This document shows positions 8,686 through 16,689 of a stretch of DNA of 64,000 nt, piece by piece. The position numbers and the translations under genes were made by a program. The stretch comes from Hinthialibacter sp964556895 (GTDB lineage: Bacteria; Hinthialibacterota; Hinthialibacteria; Hinthialibacterales; Hinthialibacteraceae). The number at the start of each line of letters is the position of its first letter. Within the stretch, counting starts at the first letter, position 1. The notes under the pieces were generated by a model. That model ran no database searches, was not told where the DNA came from, and worked only from the letters and a program-made list of their open reading frames with translations. The DNA is taken from contig CAZKYC010000005.1 in NCBI GenBank assembly GCA_964556895.1, forward strand, positions 1 through 64,000, read 5' to 3'.

Positions 8686-10791
8686 TTATTGGCCGCCCAT
8701 GCCGCCGTACCCCATGCCCATGCCGCCGCCGTACATGCCCATGCCCATGCCATACATGCCGCCGTACATCCCAGCACTGCTGTCGCCGTCTTCGAGGTCT
8801 GGGGTTGGCGTTGGCGATGGGGACGGGCTCGGCGATGGAGTCACGAGAGTAAACGATTGTTGAAACTCTTCGGGGCCAAGACTGCCTTCACCGTAACTGG
8901 CGAGATTTTCGCGCGAAATAATCATGCGCTCGCGCTCATCGTTTTGGCCGCCGTGCATTCGCAGTTCGATGGTTTTGACTGCGGTGTATTGGGCGGCGCT
9001 CAACGCTTTGTCAATCTTGTTAAACAAGGCCAGGCGCGACTTGTCGTCGGTAAATTCGGTCTGATAGAGCCCGACCAACAACGTCACGTCAGCCTCCGGC
9101 GCGGCGCCTTCAGGCTTGATGGATCGAATCGCCACGATGGTGCTGTCTTGCATGCGCGAGCGAAATTCGTCAATAAATTTGATTTCTTCAGCGGTCGGGT
9201 CATTAAACGCCACAATCTTGACCGTAAACTCGACTTGAGAGCCTCCACTGGCGCCAGATGAAAAGACCGCGTTTTCGAGAATAACCGTTTCATTGTCGAA
9301 AAATGGAGACAACGCCAGGTTTTGGATGTACGCCGAAATTTTCAGGTCGTTTAACGCGCGGCCTTCAATAGTCAGACGGTCGCTCTTTACGTCGATTGAA
9401 TCAAGCCAGATATCTTGGGGCAGCATTTCTTGCACTTCAAGATAGATGCGGCTTAACACGCCGCGCTTACTGGCTACCTGATAAATCCGAGAGTAGCGGT
9501 TATTAAATTTGGTTTGAATTTCACGCTGCGTTTTTAATGCGGGGTTCGCCAGGTCGCCGGGGCTGATGATCTGCTGCATTTGTTCGACGGCTTGCGCCTG
9601 TTTTTCCACCCAGGTATTGAGCGCGAAAATGGCGCCAGCCAGCATGACGATTAACACCAGGCCCATCAACGACAAGATTGGCGTACGGCGTTCGAGTTCC
9701 AGGCGCCGCTTCACTGACGCAGGAGCAAAATTCAGCGCGCAGGCGGCGCGTCCGGCGGCCCGAACCGCCATCCCCGCCAGAGCGGCTTCGTTGTTCAGGC
9801 TGCCCGCATGGTCCGCGTCGGTTTCGATGCCTTCAATTTCGTTGGTGTCTAACAGCGTGACGGGGACGCCCAGGCGGTCTTCAATAAATTCGCTTACGCC
9901 GTCCATGTTGACCGTGCCGCCGCAGACAAATACGCGGGTGACCGGCATGGCGTCAGGCTGGCTTACATAAAAGTCAAACGAACGCTGAATTTCCGTAACG
10001 ATGCGTTCGAACCCGCCTTCTAACACGCCCGCGACAGTTTCAGCGGATATCTCATCCGTTTCAGAATAGTGGTCGGCTTGTTTGCATTTATAGTCTTCGG
10101 CTTTTTCTGGCGTGATGTCAAACTTTTTGACCAACAATTCGGTCAAAAACGCGCCTGCGACAGGGGCGCTGCGCATGAACTGCATTTTGCCGTTTTGTTC
10201 AATGACAATATCTGTACTTGAGGAGCCGATCGAGACGACCGCTGTGACTTCTTCGAGGTCGCGATGAGGGGTGGCCGCGTATGCGTTATAGATCGAAAGC
10301 GGCGCGGCTTCAATCAAATCAGCGCGGATGCCGCATTTTTTCAATACGCGAACATAACCGTCGGCGATCTCTTTTCGGACCGCGACCAGGTTGATGTCTA
10401 ATTCAGCCGCGCCTTCTTCTTTCTTGCCCACTTCGTAATCCATGTTGATTTCTTCGAGTGGGAAGGGAACGTGTTGGCGGGCCTCATAGCGAATAATCCG
10501 CCCCAATTGGCGCCCGCGAACAATAGGAACCTGAAGACGGCGGGTAAACGCGGCGCGGCCAGGCAGGCTGACAATGGCGCGTTTTTGTTTGATGCCCAGG
10601 CTTTGTAATAACAGCGGCAGCGTCTCTTGGATGCGCTGATAAATCTCCGCTTGTTCAGCCTTCGGGTCTAAAGAGAGGCTCTCAGACCCAATTTTTACAA
10701 CCTTGACCCCAGACTTGCCGCTGGGGGCAAGTTCGAGAGCCTTGATTCGATTTTGCCCGATATCAATAACCAGTAGTGGGTTCTTAGCCAT
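8686..10791 (-). CDS. PilM-PilN fusion protein with Met/Gly-rich tail
   Basis: A 701-residue protein. Residues 1-350 are a PilM/FtsA-fold ATP-binding domain (LVIDIGQNRIKALEL; VVSIGSSSTDIVIE; VFVCGGTVNMDGVSEFIE). The PilN opening motif LNFAPASVKRR follows at 353, then one membrane helix (371-392) and a PilN-like ferredoxin fold domain (to about 532, with LPQDIWLDSIDV). A further domain of about 100 residues precedes a Ser/Pro/Thr linker and an unusual tail (674-701) of Met, Gly and Tyr only, with one Asp-free repeat pattern MYGG. PilM and PilN normally are separate proteins that bind through the PilN N-terminus; fusing them fixes a 1:1 ratio. It should sit on the inner membrane and link cytoplasmic ATPase to the secretin. 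Confidence 0.85.
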   Translation of the reverse strand: MAKNPLLVIDIGQNRIKALELAPSGKSGVKVVKIGSESLSLDPKAEQAEIYQRIQETLPLLLQSLGIKQKRAIVSLPGRAAFTRRLQVPIVRGRQLGRIIRYEARQHVPFPLEEINMDYEVGKKEEGAAELDINLVAVRKEIADGYVRVLKKCGIRADLIEAAPLSIYNAYAATPHRDLEEVTAVVSIGSSSTDIVIEQNGKMQFMRSAPVAGAFLTELLVKKFDITPEKAEDYKCKQADHYSETDEISAETVAGVLEGGFERIVTEIQRSFDFYVSQPDAMPVTRVFVCGGTVNMDGVSEFIEDRLGVPVTLLDTNEIEGIETDADHAGSLNNEAALAGMAVRAAGRAACALNFAPASVKRRLELERRTPILSLMGLVLIVMLAGAIFALNTWVEKQAQAVEQMQQIISPGDLANPALKTQREIQTKFNNRYSRIYQVASKRGVLSRIYLEVQEMLPQDIWLDSIDVKSDRLTIEGRALNDLKISAYIQNLALSPFFDNETVILENAVFSSGASGGSQVEFTVKIVAFNDPTAEEIKFIDEFRSRMQDSTIVAIRSIKPEGAAPEADVTLLVGLYQTEFTDDKSRLALFNKIDKALSAAQYTAVKTIELRMHGGQNDERERMIISRENLASYGEGSLGPEEFQQSFTLVTPSPSPSPSPTPTPDLEDGDSSAGMYGGMYGMGMGMYGGGMGMGYGGMGGQ

Positions 10792-10881
10792 GCTCCTCGC
10801 TGCCTTCGCTGCCTTTTAATTTGGGGACGGCGACCGCTGGCGATTCTACCAAAACTCCCTATGAATAGGAAGGGTTAGCGA

Positions 10882-12819
10882 TCAACCGCTGCCGCTGCTT
10901 TTACGCAATTTATTTAAATACGCCATGGTGGGGCGTACTGAGATCGAGGTTGTGGTAAATCCATCGAACGGGTCAGACGGGGCGCCGAGCCGGTCTTGGC
11001 CGCGGAAAAAGACGCCCGTGGTGGGGTCTTCGCCCTTGCTGTTCACTAAGATGCGAAAGGTCGTCTTTTTGGTGGGGCGAATCGCCCGGAAGCGCATGGT
11101 CGCAACCACGCCTTGTTGAGAAATGGCGCGGCTCATGTTGCGCCGGCGAAAATCAATCAGCCCTTTATCGGTATCCACCGAATTTAACAGCGGAAAATCA
11201 AACGAGAATTTCGCTTTGCCTTCTGACTCGTCTACATTCACCCCGGATAAGACCTCATCTCCATCAATGGGTTCTAAGATTCTGGGGTTAAACGCGACCA
11301 AGAGGCTCAGCGAATCAAACTCTTCGCTATCAGGGTTGTGAACATACAGGTCAACTTCGACGGTATCGCCGACGTCGACAGTTGGCTCTTGGTTTAGCAG
11401 GTGAAGTTGAACCAGGCCAAACTCATCATCTTCGCCTTCAAAGGTGCGCTCGCGGTCGGCGCGGGTAATCAAACTGTTTGAAGCAGAGTCATCATTCGGA
11501 TCCAACACCGAAACTTCTAAACTAATCACGCCGTCAGCCGGGTCATAGGACGAACCCAATTGGTCTTTGCCCTCAAGCCTCAAGTAAGTGACTAACGAAG
11601 CAGTTGTTCCGACCTCTTGGCTGGAGACATCGGCGAATTGAAAGCCGATCTTCGCCAATTCATGCCCGGCCTGTGGAATAATCGCGAACCGGGCGAGGAT
11701 GCCGGTATCGCCGCCAGATTTATCGACGGTGTTGACTTTAAAATCGATGGTCCCGCCTGAATGGACTTTGTTCTCTGTAACTTTATATTTGTTGTTGGCG
11801 GGATCAAGAATAAATTTGGTCTTTTTGCCTGTGAGGTTGTTGGTATGGTCTAGTTTTTCTTGTTCTTCTTCGGTCGGTAACAGGCGCAATTCGGTGGCGT
11901 CAACATACGCGCCGTCGCCGCCAGGCTGAACAACTTTCAGGTTGGAAGGGTCAAATTTTAGTTGAAGGCTCAACTCGTCAAACTCAACCCGCGCAGAATT
12001 AGACAACATCAGGTCGACCGTAATCGGTTGGCCCGGCGCACTCACGGTTTTTGACGGCTTCAGATAAAACATGGCCGAATCGCGAGTTCGAAACTGGGTT
12101 TCAGTGGCCTTGGCGGAGCGGCCTTTACCCTTGCCAGCAGGCGCTTGCCCGGGCTTGCCTTGCGCGGCGCCGCCCGTGGTGCCCTGGATCTGAATGCCGC
12201 CTTGCGGCGCGCCGCCCTGCCCCGCCGCCGCGCCCGCGTTCAACGCACGACTGCGTTCAGTCGCCGGACGGCTGGATTGAGTTTGGCCTGGGTTATTGGG
12301 GTCGAAATTTTGGTTTTGAAACTGTCCGCCATAGGGGTTATTGGCTGAATAGTCCTGATTGCTGCGGCCTCGTCCCCGGCTGCGGTTGCTGCGGCTGTTT
12401 GAGTAGCCTTGGTTTCCACCCGACTGGTTGCCAATCGATTGGTTGCCGTATGATCCGCCGCGGCTTGAGCGACTGCTTCGTCCGCTTCGGCTGGAACCGC
12501 CAAACCGGCTGGAACCGAATCCCCCGCCGCCGAATGAACTGCCGCCAAACTGGCTGGAGCCACCCCCCCCGCCGCCGAATGAACTGCCGCCATACCCCCC
12601 GCCGCCGAATGAACTGCCGCCATAGCCGCCAGCGCGGTTAAACTGCGAGGCGTTGCCGTTATTGTTGCCAATGCCGGATTGGTTGTATTGGTTAAATCCG
12701 CCGCCCCCATAGGGGTTGCCCCCAAATTGGGCGAAGGCGTCTAACGGCGCAAACGAAAATACGCCAAGAACTATTGATAGCGAGCAATGGATAAGTTTAG
12801 AAAATGTTTTCATGTTCAT
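10882..12819 (-). CDS. Secreted Gly/Ser-rich protein with two cohesin-like domains
   Basis: About 645 residues. A signal peptide (LIHCSLSIVLGVFSFAPLDAFA) precedes a 190-residue low-complexity region of Gly, Ser, Asn, Gln, Phe and Arg with repeats such as GGSSFGGGGYGG. Two beta-sandwich domains follow, each beginning with a cohesin-type opening: VSAPGQPITVDLMLSNS...LSLQLKFDPSNLKVV (about 255-430) and VDVGDTVEVDLYVHNP...LSLLVAFNPRILEP (about 475-640). Cohesin-like domains of this kind occur in proteins coded with type II/IV machinery. ATG at 12819 is chosen because GGAG sits just upstream; the frame extends to 12849. No dockerin is in this protein, but dockerins occur at 58-61 kb. Confidence 0.75.
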   Translation of the reverse strand: MNMKTFSKLIHCSLSIVLGVFSFAPLDAFAQFGGNPYGGGGFNQYNQSGIGNNNGNASQFNRAGGYGGSSFGGGGYGGSSFGGGGGGSSQFGGSSFGGGGFGSSRFGGSSRSGRSSRSSRGGSYGNQSIGNQSGGNQGYSNSRSNRSRGRGRSNQDYSANNPYGGQFQNQNFDPNNPGQTQSSRPATERSRALNAGAAAGQGGAPQGGIQIQGTTGGAAQGKPGQAPAGKGKGRSAKATETQFRTRDSAMFYLKPSKTVSAPGQPITVDLMLSNSARVEFDELSLQLKFDPSNLKVVQPGGDGAYVDATELRLLPTEEEQEKLDHTNNLTGKKTKFILDPANNKYKVTENKVHSGGTIDFKVNTVDKSGGDTGILARFAIIPQAGHELAKIGFQFADVSSQEVGTTASLVTYLRLEGKDQLGSSYDPADGVISLEVSVLDPNDDSASNSLITRADRERTFEGEDDEFGLVQLHLLNQEPTVDVGDTVEVDLYVHNPDSEEFDSLSLLVAFNPRILEPIDGDEVLSGVNVDESEGKAKFSFDFPLLNSVDTDKGLIDFRRRNMSRAISQQGVVATMRFRAIRPTKKTTFRILVNSKGEDPTTGVFFRGQDRLGAPSDPFDGFTTTSISVRPTMAYLNKLRKSSGSG

Positions 12820-12986
12820 GCGTCTCCATTTTTTTAAAATTTCCCACATCTATCTAACGCACGAGCCATACAAACCGTTAATGGAGAACGCGTATAAATG
12901 TATTTGACTGTACCACCATTCTATAAGGGAAAGTATCGTGGGGGCAGCGGCCTGTCAAGCGAACTCAAACCAGATCGTTCAAGTCG

Positions 12987-13997
12987 CTACGCATTCATTT
13001 TTTCTTGCACTTTAATATTGTGTAACTGATACTTCTCGATTTTACGGTCGAGCGTTGGCCGCGAGATCTTGAGAATGTTCGCCGCCTGGCTCTTATTGAA
13101 ACGCGTAAACTCAAGAATCCTCAAAATATGGCGTTTTTCCGATTCGTCCAGTGATAAGATTTCAAGCAATTCATCGGCCTTGGTTTCTGATGACTCTTCT
13201 GTCTTTCGGGCCGATTCAGCCAAATGAATATCCAATGGGATATGCTCTAACCAGATCATGTCTTGAGCGTCATTCATCAACACCGCACATTTAATAACAT
13301 GGTGAAGTTCACGCACATTGCCCGGCCAGTCATGGCGCATCAAAAACTGTAACGCGGCGTCAGATATGCCCGAGATGGTCTTGTGATACTGTTTGTTGTA
13401 CACCCGAATGAAGTGATCGACCAAAACCGGGATGTCTTCTTTGCGTTCTCTCAACGGTGGAATATCGAGGTGGACTTCTTTCAGACGATAATAAAGGTCT
13501 TGACGAAATTTGCCTTCTTTGACCATGTTTAACAGGTTTTCGTTCGACGCGGTAATGATTCGAACGTCCACAGGAATCGCTTCGCCGCCGCCGATTCGTT
13601 CTGCCACTTCTTCTTCTAAGACGCGAAGCAGTTTTGCTTGGGTAGTGGCGCTCATTTCGCCGATTTCATCCAAAAACAGCGTACCGCCCTGGGCTTGTTC
13701 TAATTTGCCCTTTCTTGAATAGACCGCGCCCGTGAACGCGCCTTTTTCATGGCCGAACAGTTCGGTTTCAAGCAAGGTATCAGGTAAGGCCGCGCAATTG
13801 ACGGAAACGATTCGGCCCGCCGAACGGTCGCTGGCGAAGTGAATCGCTTGAGCCAGGGTTTCTTTTCCGGTTCCGTCCTCGCCGGTGATTAACACCAACA
13901 TGTCTGAGTTTGCGATTCGTTGCGCCGTTCTGACAATCTGGTCTACTTTAGCGCTCTTATAAACGAATTGGCTGAAACTTACGCGTTTCCGTGTCAT
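12987..13997 (-). CDS. Sigma-54-dependent transcription activator lacking a receiver domain
   Basis: A 336-residue AAA+ enhancer-binding protein. Walker A is GEDGTGKE (39-46), the sigma-54-contacting loop is GAFTGA (86-91), Walker B is TLFLDE (106-111), and the arginine-finger region follows (FRQDLYYRLKEVHLDIPPLRER). The C-terminus is a Fis-type helix-turn-helix (FNKSQAANILKISRPTLDRKIEKY). The N-terminus is only about ten residues, so there is no phospho-receiver or ligand domain, as in PspF. Being first in line with the pilus/secretin genes and pointing the same way, it may control them, as PilR does in other bacteria, but I found no convincing -24/-12 site before those genes. Confidence 0.9.
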   Translation of the reverse strand: MTRKRVSFSQFVYKSAKVDQIVRTAQRIANSDMLVLITGEDGTGKETLAQAIHFASDRSAGRIVSVNCAALPDTLLETELFGHEKGAFTGAVYSRKGKLEQAQGGTLFLDEIGEMSATTQAKLLRVLEEEVAERIGGGEAIPVDVRIITASNENLLNMVKEGKFRQDLYYRLKEVHLDIPPLRERKEDIPVLVDHFIRVYNKQYHKTISGISDAALQFLMRHDWPGNVRELHHVIKCAVLMNDAQDMIWLEHIPLDIHLAESARKTEESSETKADELLEILSLDESEKRHILRILEFTRFNKSQAANILKISRPTLDRKIEKYQLHNIKVQEKMNA

Positions 13998-14214
13998 TGA
14001 AATTCACTCTCGCAAAAACGATCCGAACTGCAAATCAATTCAAAGGGGTTTCCCATTCCAAATTTAACGATAACAGAAATTCAATTACTGTCAAGAAACA
14101 TTACACAAAAAACCAAAAAAGATAAAAAATACTTTTCCGTTTACTGGTAAAAATGGGCGAATGGTAATTCTATTATGCAACTTGAGAGGATTGATACGGT
14201 TGGCTACTTATAGG

Positions 14215-14823
14215 TTAGCGCGAGGCAAGCGATTCGGGGACATCAATCGACTGAACGGTTCGGGCCACAACACAATTTACATCTGACTCACAACAATTCA
14301 TCCCGCCTTCAAATCCACAGGCAACACATAATTTTGTCGCAACTTCTTTGTCGTCAATCGAGTCAGTCAAATAATCTTCAATCACCCGGCCTAACATTTG
14401 TGAGGTTTCGGGGCGCAGTTTTTCTAATATCCGATATAAGCGCTCTTCGGTTTGCGACAGCAACTGTTCTGCAAGCGATTTGCCCTCATCGGTGAGGTGA
14501 ACGTAAACTGTGCGGTGGTCGTCGAGGTCATGTTGGCGTTCAACCCAGCCGTTTTTTTCAAGACGGTTGACGGCTTTGGTGGCGCCAGAAATGGTATGCC
14601 CCAACCCGATAGAAAGTTCGCCGATGGTGACGTTGTCGTTCAACGCCAAAAACCGCAGCGCATCCGCTTGCGACTCGGTGACGCGATGCGACAACTCTTT
14701 TGACAACGACTCGCCATTGGTGGCTTGACGCACCGAAGCAGCGAACAATATCAGCCCTCGCGTTAGTTGGTCGCGCGTGCGTTGCTCGCTCAGTATCGGT
14801 TGCACGGCATCGGTTGTTGGCAT
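14215..14823 (-). CDS. MarR-family regulator with C-terminal cysteine cluster
   Basis: A 202-residue protein. Residues 20-150 form a MarR winged-helix domain (VTIGELSIGLGHTISGATKAVNRLEKNGWVER, wing DLDDHRTVYVHLTDEGK). The C-terminal 40 residues carry five cysteines, C166, C169, C177, C178 and C184 (CVACG...NCC...NC), not part of the normal fold, suggesting metal, iron-sulfur or redox sensing. The gene lies 26 bases downstream of the IscA/ErpA-like gene in the same direction, so the two are probably cotranscribed, which fits a role in iron-sulfur homeostasis; that role is inference. Confidence 0.85.
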   Translation of the reverse strand: MPTTDAVQPILSEQRTRDQLTRGLILFAASVRQATNGESLSKELSHRVTESQADALRFLALNDNVTIGELSIGLGHTISGATKAVNRLEKNGWVERQHDLDDHRTVYVHLTDEGKSLAEQLLSQTEERLYRILEKLRPETSQMLGRVIEDYLTDSIDDKEVATKLCVACGFEGGMNCCESDVNCVVARTVQSIDVPESLASR

Positions 14824-14849
14824 ACTGTTTCCTGAATTTAGCCTGTCGA

Positions 14850-15176
14850 TTAGGCCGAGAACGAAGAACCACAGCCACAGCTCTGACTGGCATTAGGGTT
14901 ATCAAACGTGAAGCCGCTGCCATTCAGACCATCAGCATAATCTAGCGTGGTGCCGCTTAAGTACAAAAAACTTTTTGAATCAACCACCAGTTTGACCCCA
15001 CTACAGTCAAATACACGGTCGTTGTCTTTTTGTTCGGCGTCAAAATTGAGTGAATAACTTAGTCCAGAGCATCCTCCGCCGCGAACACCAACCCGAAGAC
15101 CTGTATCGTCAGGTAAATTCTGGGCTTCTATTAAACGTTTTACTTCGCTGGCGGCTTTTTCTGTCAAAGAAATCAT
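14850..15176 (-). CDS. A-type iron-sulfur carrier (IscA/ErpA/HesB family)
   Basis: A 108-residue protein of the HesB/IscA/ErpA family, which carry [2Fe-2S] or [4Fe-4S] clusters to target enzymes. The three ligand cysteines are present: C36 in GGCSGLSYSL and C100 and C102 in the C-terminal SCGCGSSFS. Length and layout are standard. GAGGAG lies upstream of the ATG at 15176. The family member (IscA, ErpA or SufA) cannot be told apart without a tree. It is followed by the Cys-cluster MarR gene and shares a divergent intergenic region with bioF. Confidence 0.92.
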   Translation of the reverse strand: MISLTEKAASEVKRLIEAQNLPDDTGLRVGVRGGGCSGLSYSLNFDAEQKDNDRVFDCSGVKLVVDSKSFLYLSGTTLDYADGLNGSGFTFDNPNASQSCGCGSSFSA

Positions 15177-15273
15177 GTTGCTCCTCCTCAGCGCAAAAAC
15201 TAGATATTGCGCAATCTGTTCTTTTTTTTACTAAATATAGACTATCTTATTTATCACTTTAACATATTAACCC

Positions 15274-15298
15274 AGATACTTGACGCCGTCAAGTATCT
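15274..15298. promoter_or_regulatory. Perfect inverted repeat between iscA-like gene and bioF
   Basis: An 11-base perfect inverted repeat (AGATACTTGAC and GTCAAGTATCT) with a three-base centre lies 97 bases upstream of the IscA-like gene. Each half, ATACTTGAC, matches the half-site of the IscR type 1 consensus, but the centre is 3 rather than 7 bases. It could equally be a hairpin. Confidence 0.5.
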
Positions 15299-15429
15299 CT
15301 TTCTATCAAATTATCTCCTAACTCGTTGGTTTTGATGTTGAACAATCAGGCTAATTCGTACACACTGAGCTTTGAGAATAAACGAGTCCATCCAAATAAC
15401 CAATATGAGAACGTTTTTGTGAATTTTAT

Positions 15430-16599
15430 ATGAGTGACTGGAAATCATTTTTTGACGCGAAGACTCAAAATCTGCTCGCCAATGCCCAACACCGTTCGTT
15501 GACGGCGTTTGACACGGCACAGCCAGGATACCTGGTCTGTGGAGACAAGCGTTATCTGAATCTCAGTTCGAATGATTATTTGGGCTTTACCACTGATCCG
15601 TTCAGTCGTGAAGACATAGGCGTGCTGAGCGAGATTCTGCCCCTTGGCGCGGGAGCCTCCAGGCTGATTACTGGAACCTTGGCGTTGCACGGCGCCTTGG
15701 AACGCCTTCTCGCGAAATGGAAGAAAACGCCCGCCGCGTTGGTCTACCCAAGCGGGTTCCAAACAAACATAGGGACCATTAGCGTGTTGGGCCGCAAAGG
15801 CGACTGCATCTATGGCGACAAGCTCAATCATGCGTCATTGTATGACGGCTGTCGGTTATCAGAGGCCGCATTTCACCGCTTCGAACACGTCGATTTGGCC
15901 AGCCTTGAATCCCAACTCAAAACTCAAACGCGGGGGCGAAAAATCATCGTCACCGACGGCGTCTTCTCAATGGACGGCGACATCCCTCCGCTGGCAGAAT
16001 TCAATGAGTTGGCGATACAATACGACGCGTTATTGATTGTCGACGAAGCCCACGCGACAGGCGTGATTGGGACAAAGGGCGCGGGTGCCTGGGCGCATTG
16101 TAAACTCAAATGGGCGCCCCATGTTGTGTTGATGGGAACGCTTAGCAAGGCGGTCGGTTCGCAAGGCGGTTTTATCTGCGCTTCAAAAGAGGTTGTCGAC
16201 TTTTTGGTCAATCATTCAAGGTCATTCATCTATACCACTGGCCTGTCGCCGTTATTGGCCGGGGTCGCACACGCCAATATCACTCGCATCCAAACCGAGC
16301 CGCAGCGCATAAAGAATTTACACACAGCCATTAAAACCATGCGAACAGCCCTAAAAAAAGAAGGCCTGACGGTTCCTGAGGGCGTCACGCCTATCATCCC
16401 CATCGTCATCGGCGACAATCAAAAGACGCTTGATTGCGGCAAGCAGTTAAAAGAAGCGGGTGTTATGGTGTCGGCGGTGCGTCCGCCCACTGTACCCAAG
16501 GGCGCCGCCCGCTTGCGCGTATCGGTCTCGGCGGTGCATACGCCAGACGATCTCAAACAAGCGGCGAAACAAATCGCCCAAATCGTGAGCGGTTCCTGA
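15430..16599 (+). CDS. bioF: 8-amino-7-oxononanoate synthase / 2-amino-3-ketobutyrate CoA ligase-like (alpha-oxoamine synthase)
   Basis: A 389-residue PLP enzyme of the alpha-oxoamine synthase family. Recognisable blocks are NLSSNDYLGF, GAGASRLITGTLALH, YPSGFQTNIGTISVL, the Asp-containing DGVFSMDGDIPPL, the IVDEAHATGVIG motif, and the PLP lysine in MGTLSKAVGSQGG. Length is as for BioF, which joins pimeloyl-ACP/CoA and alanine to make the biotin precursor KAPA. Kbl and BioF are close relatives and no other biotin genes flank it, so the substrate is likely but not certain. It is divergent from the iscA-like gene. Confidence 0.8.
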   Translation: MSDWKSFFDAKTQNLLANAQHRSLTAFDTAQPGYLVCGDKRYLNLSSNDYLGFTTDPFSREDIGVLSEILPLGAGASRLITGTLALHGALERLLAKWKKTPAALVYPSGFQTNIGTISVLGRKGDCIYGDKLNHASLYDGCRLSEAAFHRFEHVDLASLESQLKTQTRGRKIIVTDGVFSMDGDIPPLAEFNELAIQYDALLIVDEAHATGVIGTKGAGAWAHCKLKWAPHVVLMGTLSKAVGSQGGFICASKEVVDFLVNHSRSFIYTTGLSPLLAGVAHANITRIQTEPQRIKNLHTAIKTMRTALKKEGLTVPEGVTPIIPIVIGDNQKTLDCGKQLKEAGVMVSAVRPPTVPKGAARLRVSVSAVHTPDDLKQAAKQIAQIVSGS

Positions 16600-16646
16600 C
16601 AGCCCTCCCATCGTTAGACTCAATTGTTTACAATAGATTGTCAATT

Positions 16647-16665
16647 CCCCTCTCAACTGGAGGGG
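16647..16665 (+). terminator. Weak hairpin after bioF
   Basis: CCCCTC and GAGGGG flank a seven-base loop shortly after the bioF stop and before the GH88 ribosome-binding site. The T-run after it is poor, so it may be an attenuating hairpin or a weak terminator. Confidence 0.35.
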
Positions 16666-16689
16666 ATTTCGTTTGTAAGGGGGAACATC

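Noticed and set aside
8605..9261. Ala/His-rich 218-residue plus-strand frame
   Set aside because: Shadow of the Met/Gly-coding tail and PilN part of the fusion gene; composition follows the opposite strand.
14020..14040. TTTGCAG-type sequence considered as a -12 element for the sigma-54 activator gene
   Set aside because: No matching GG of a -24 element at the right distance.
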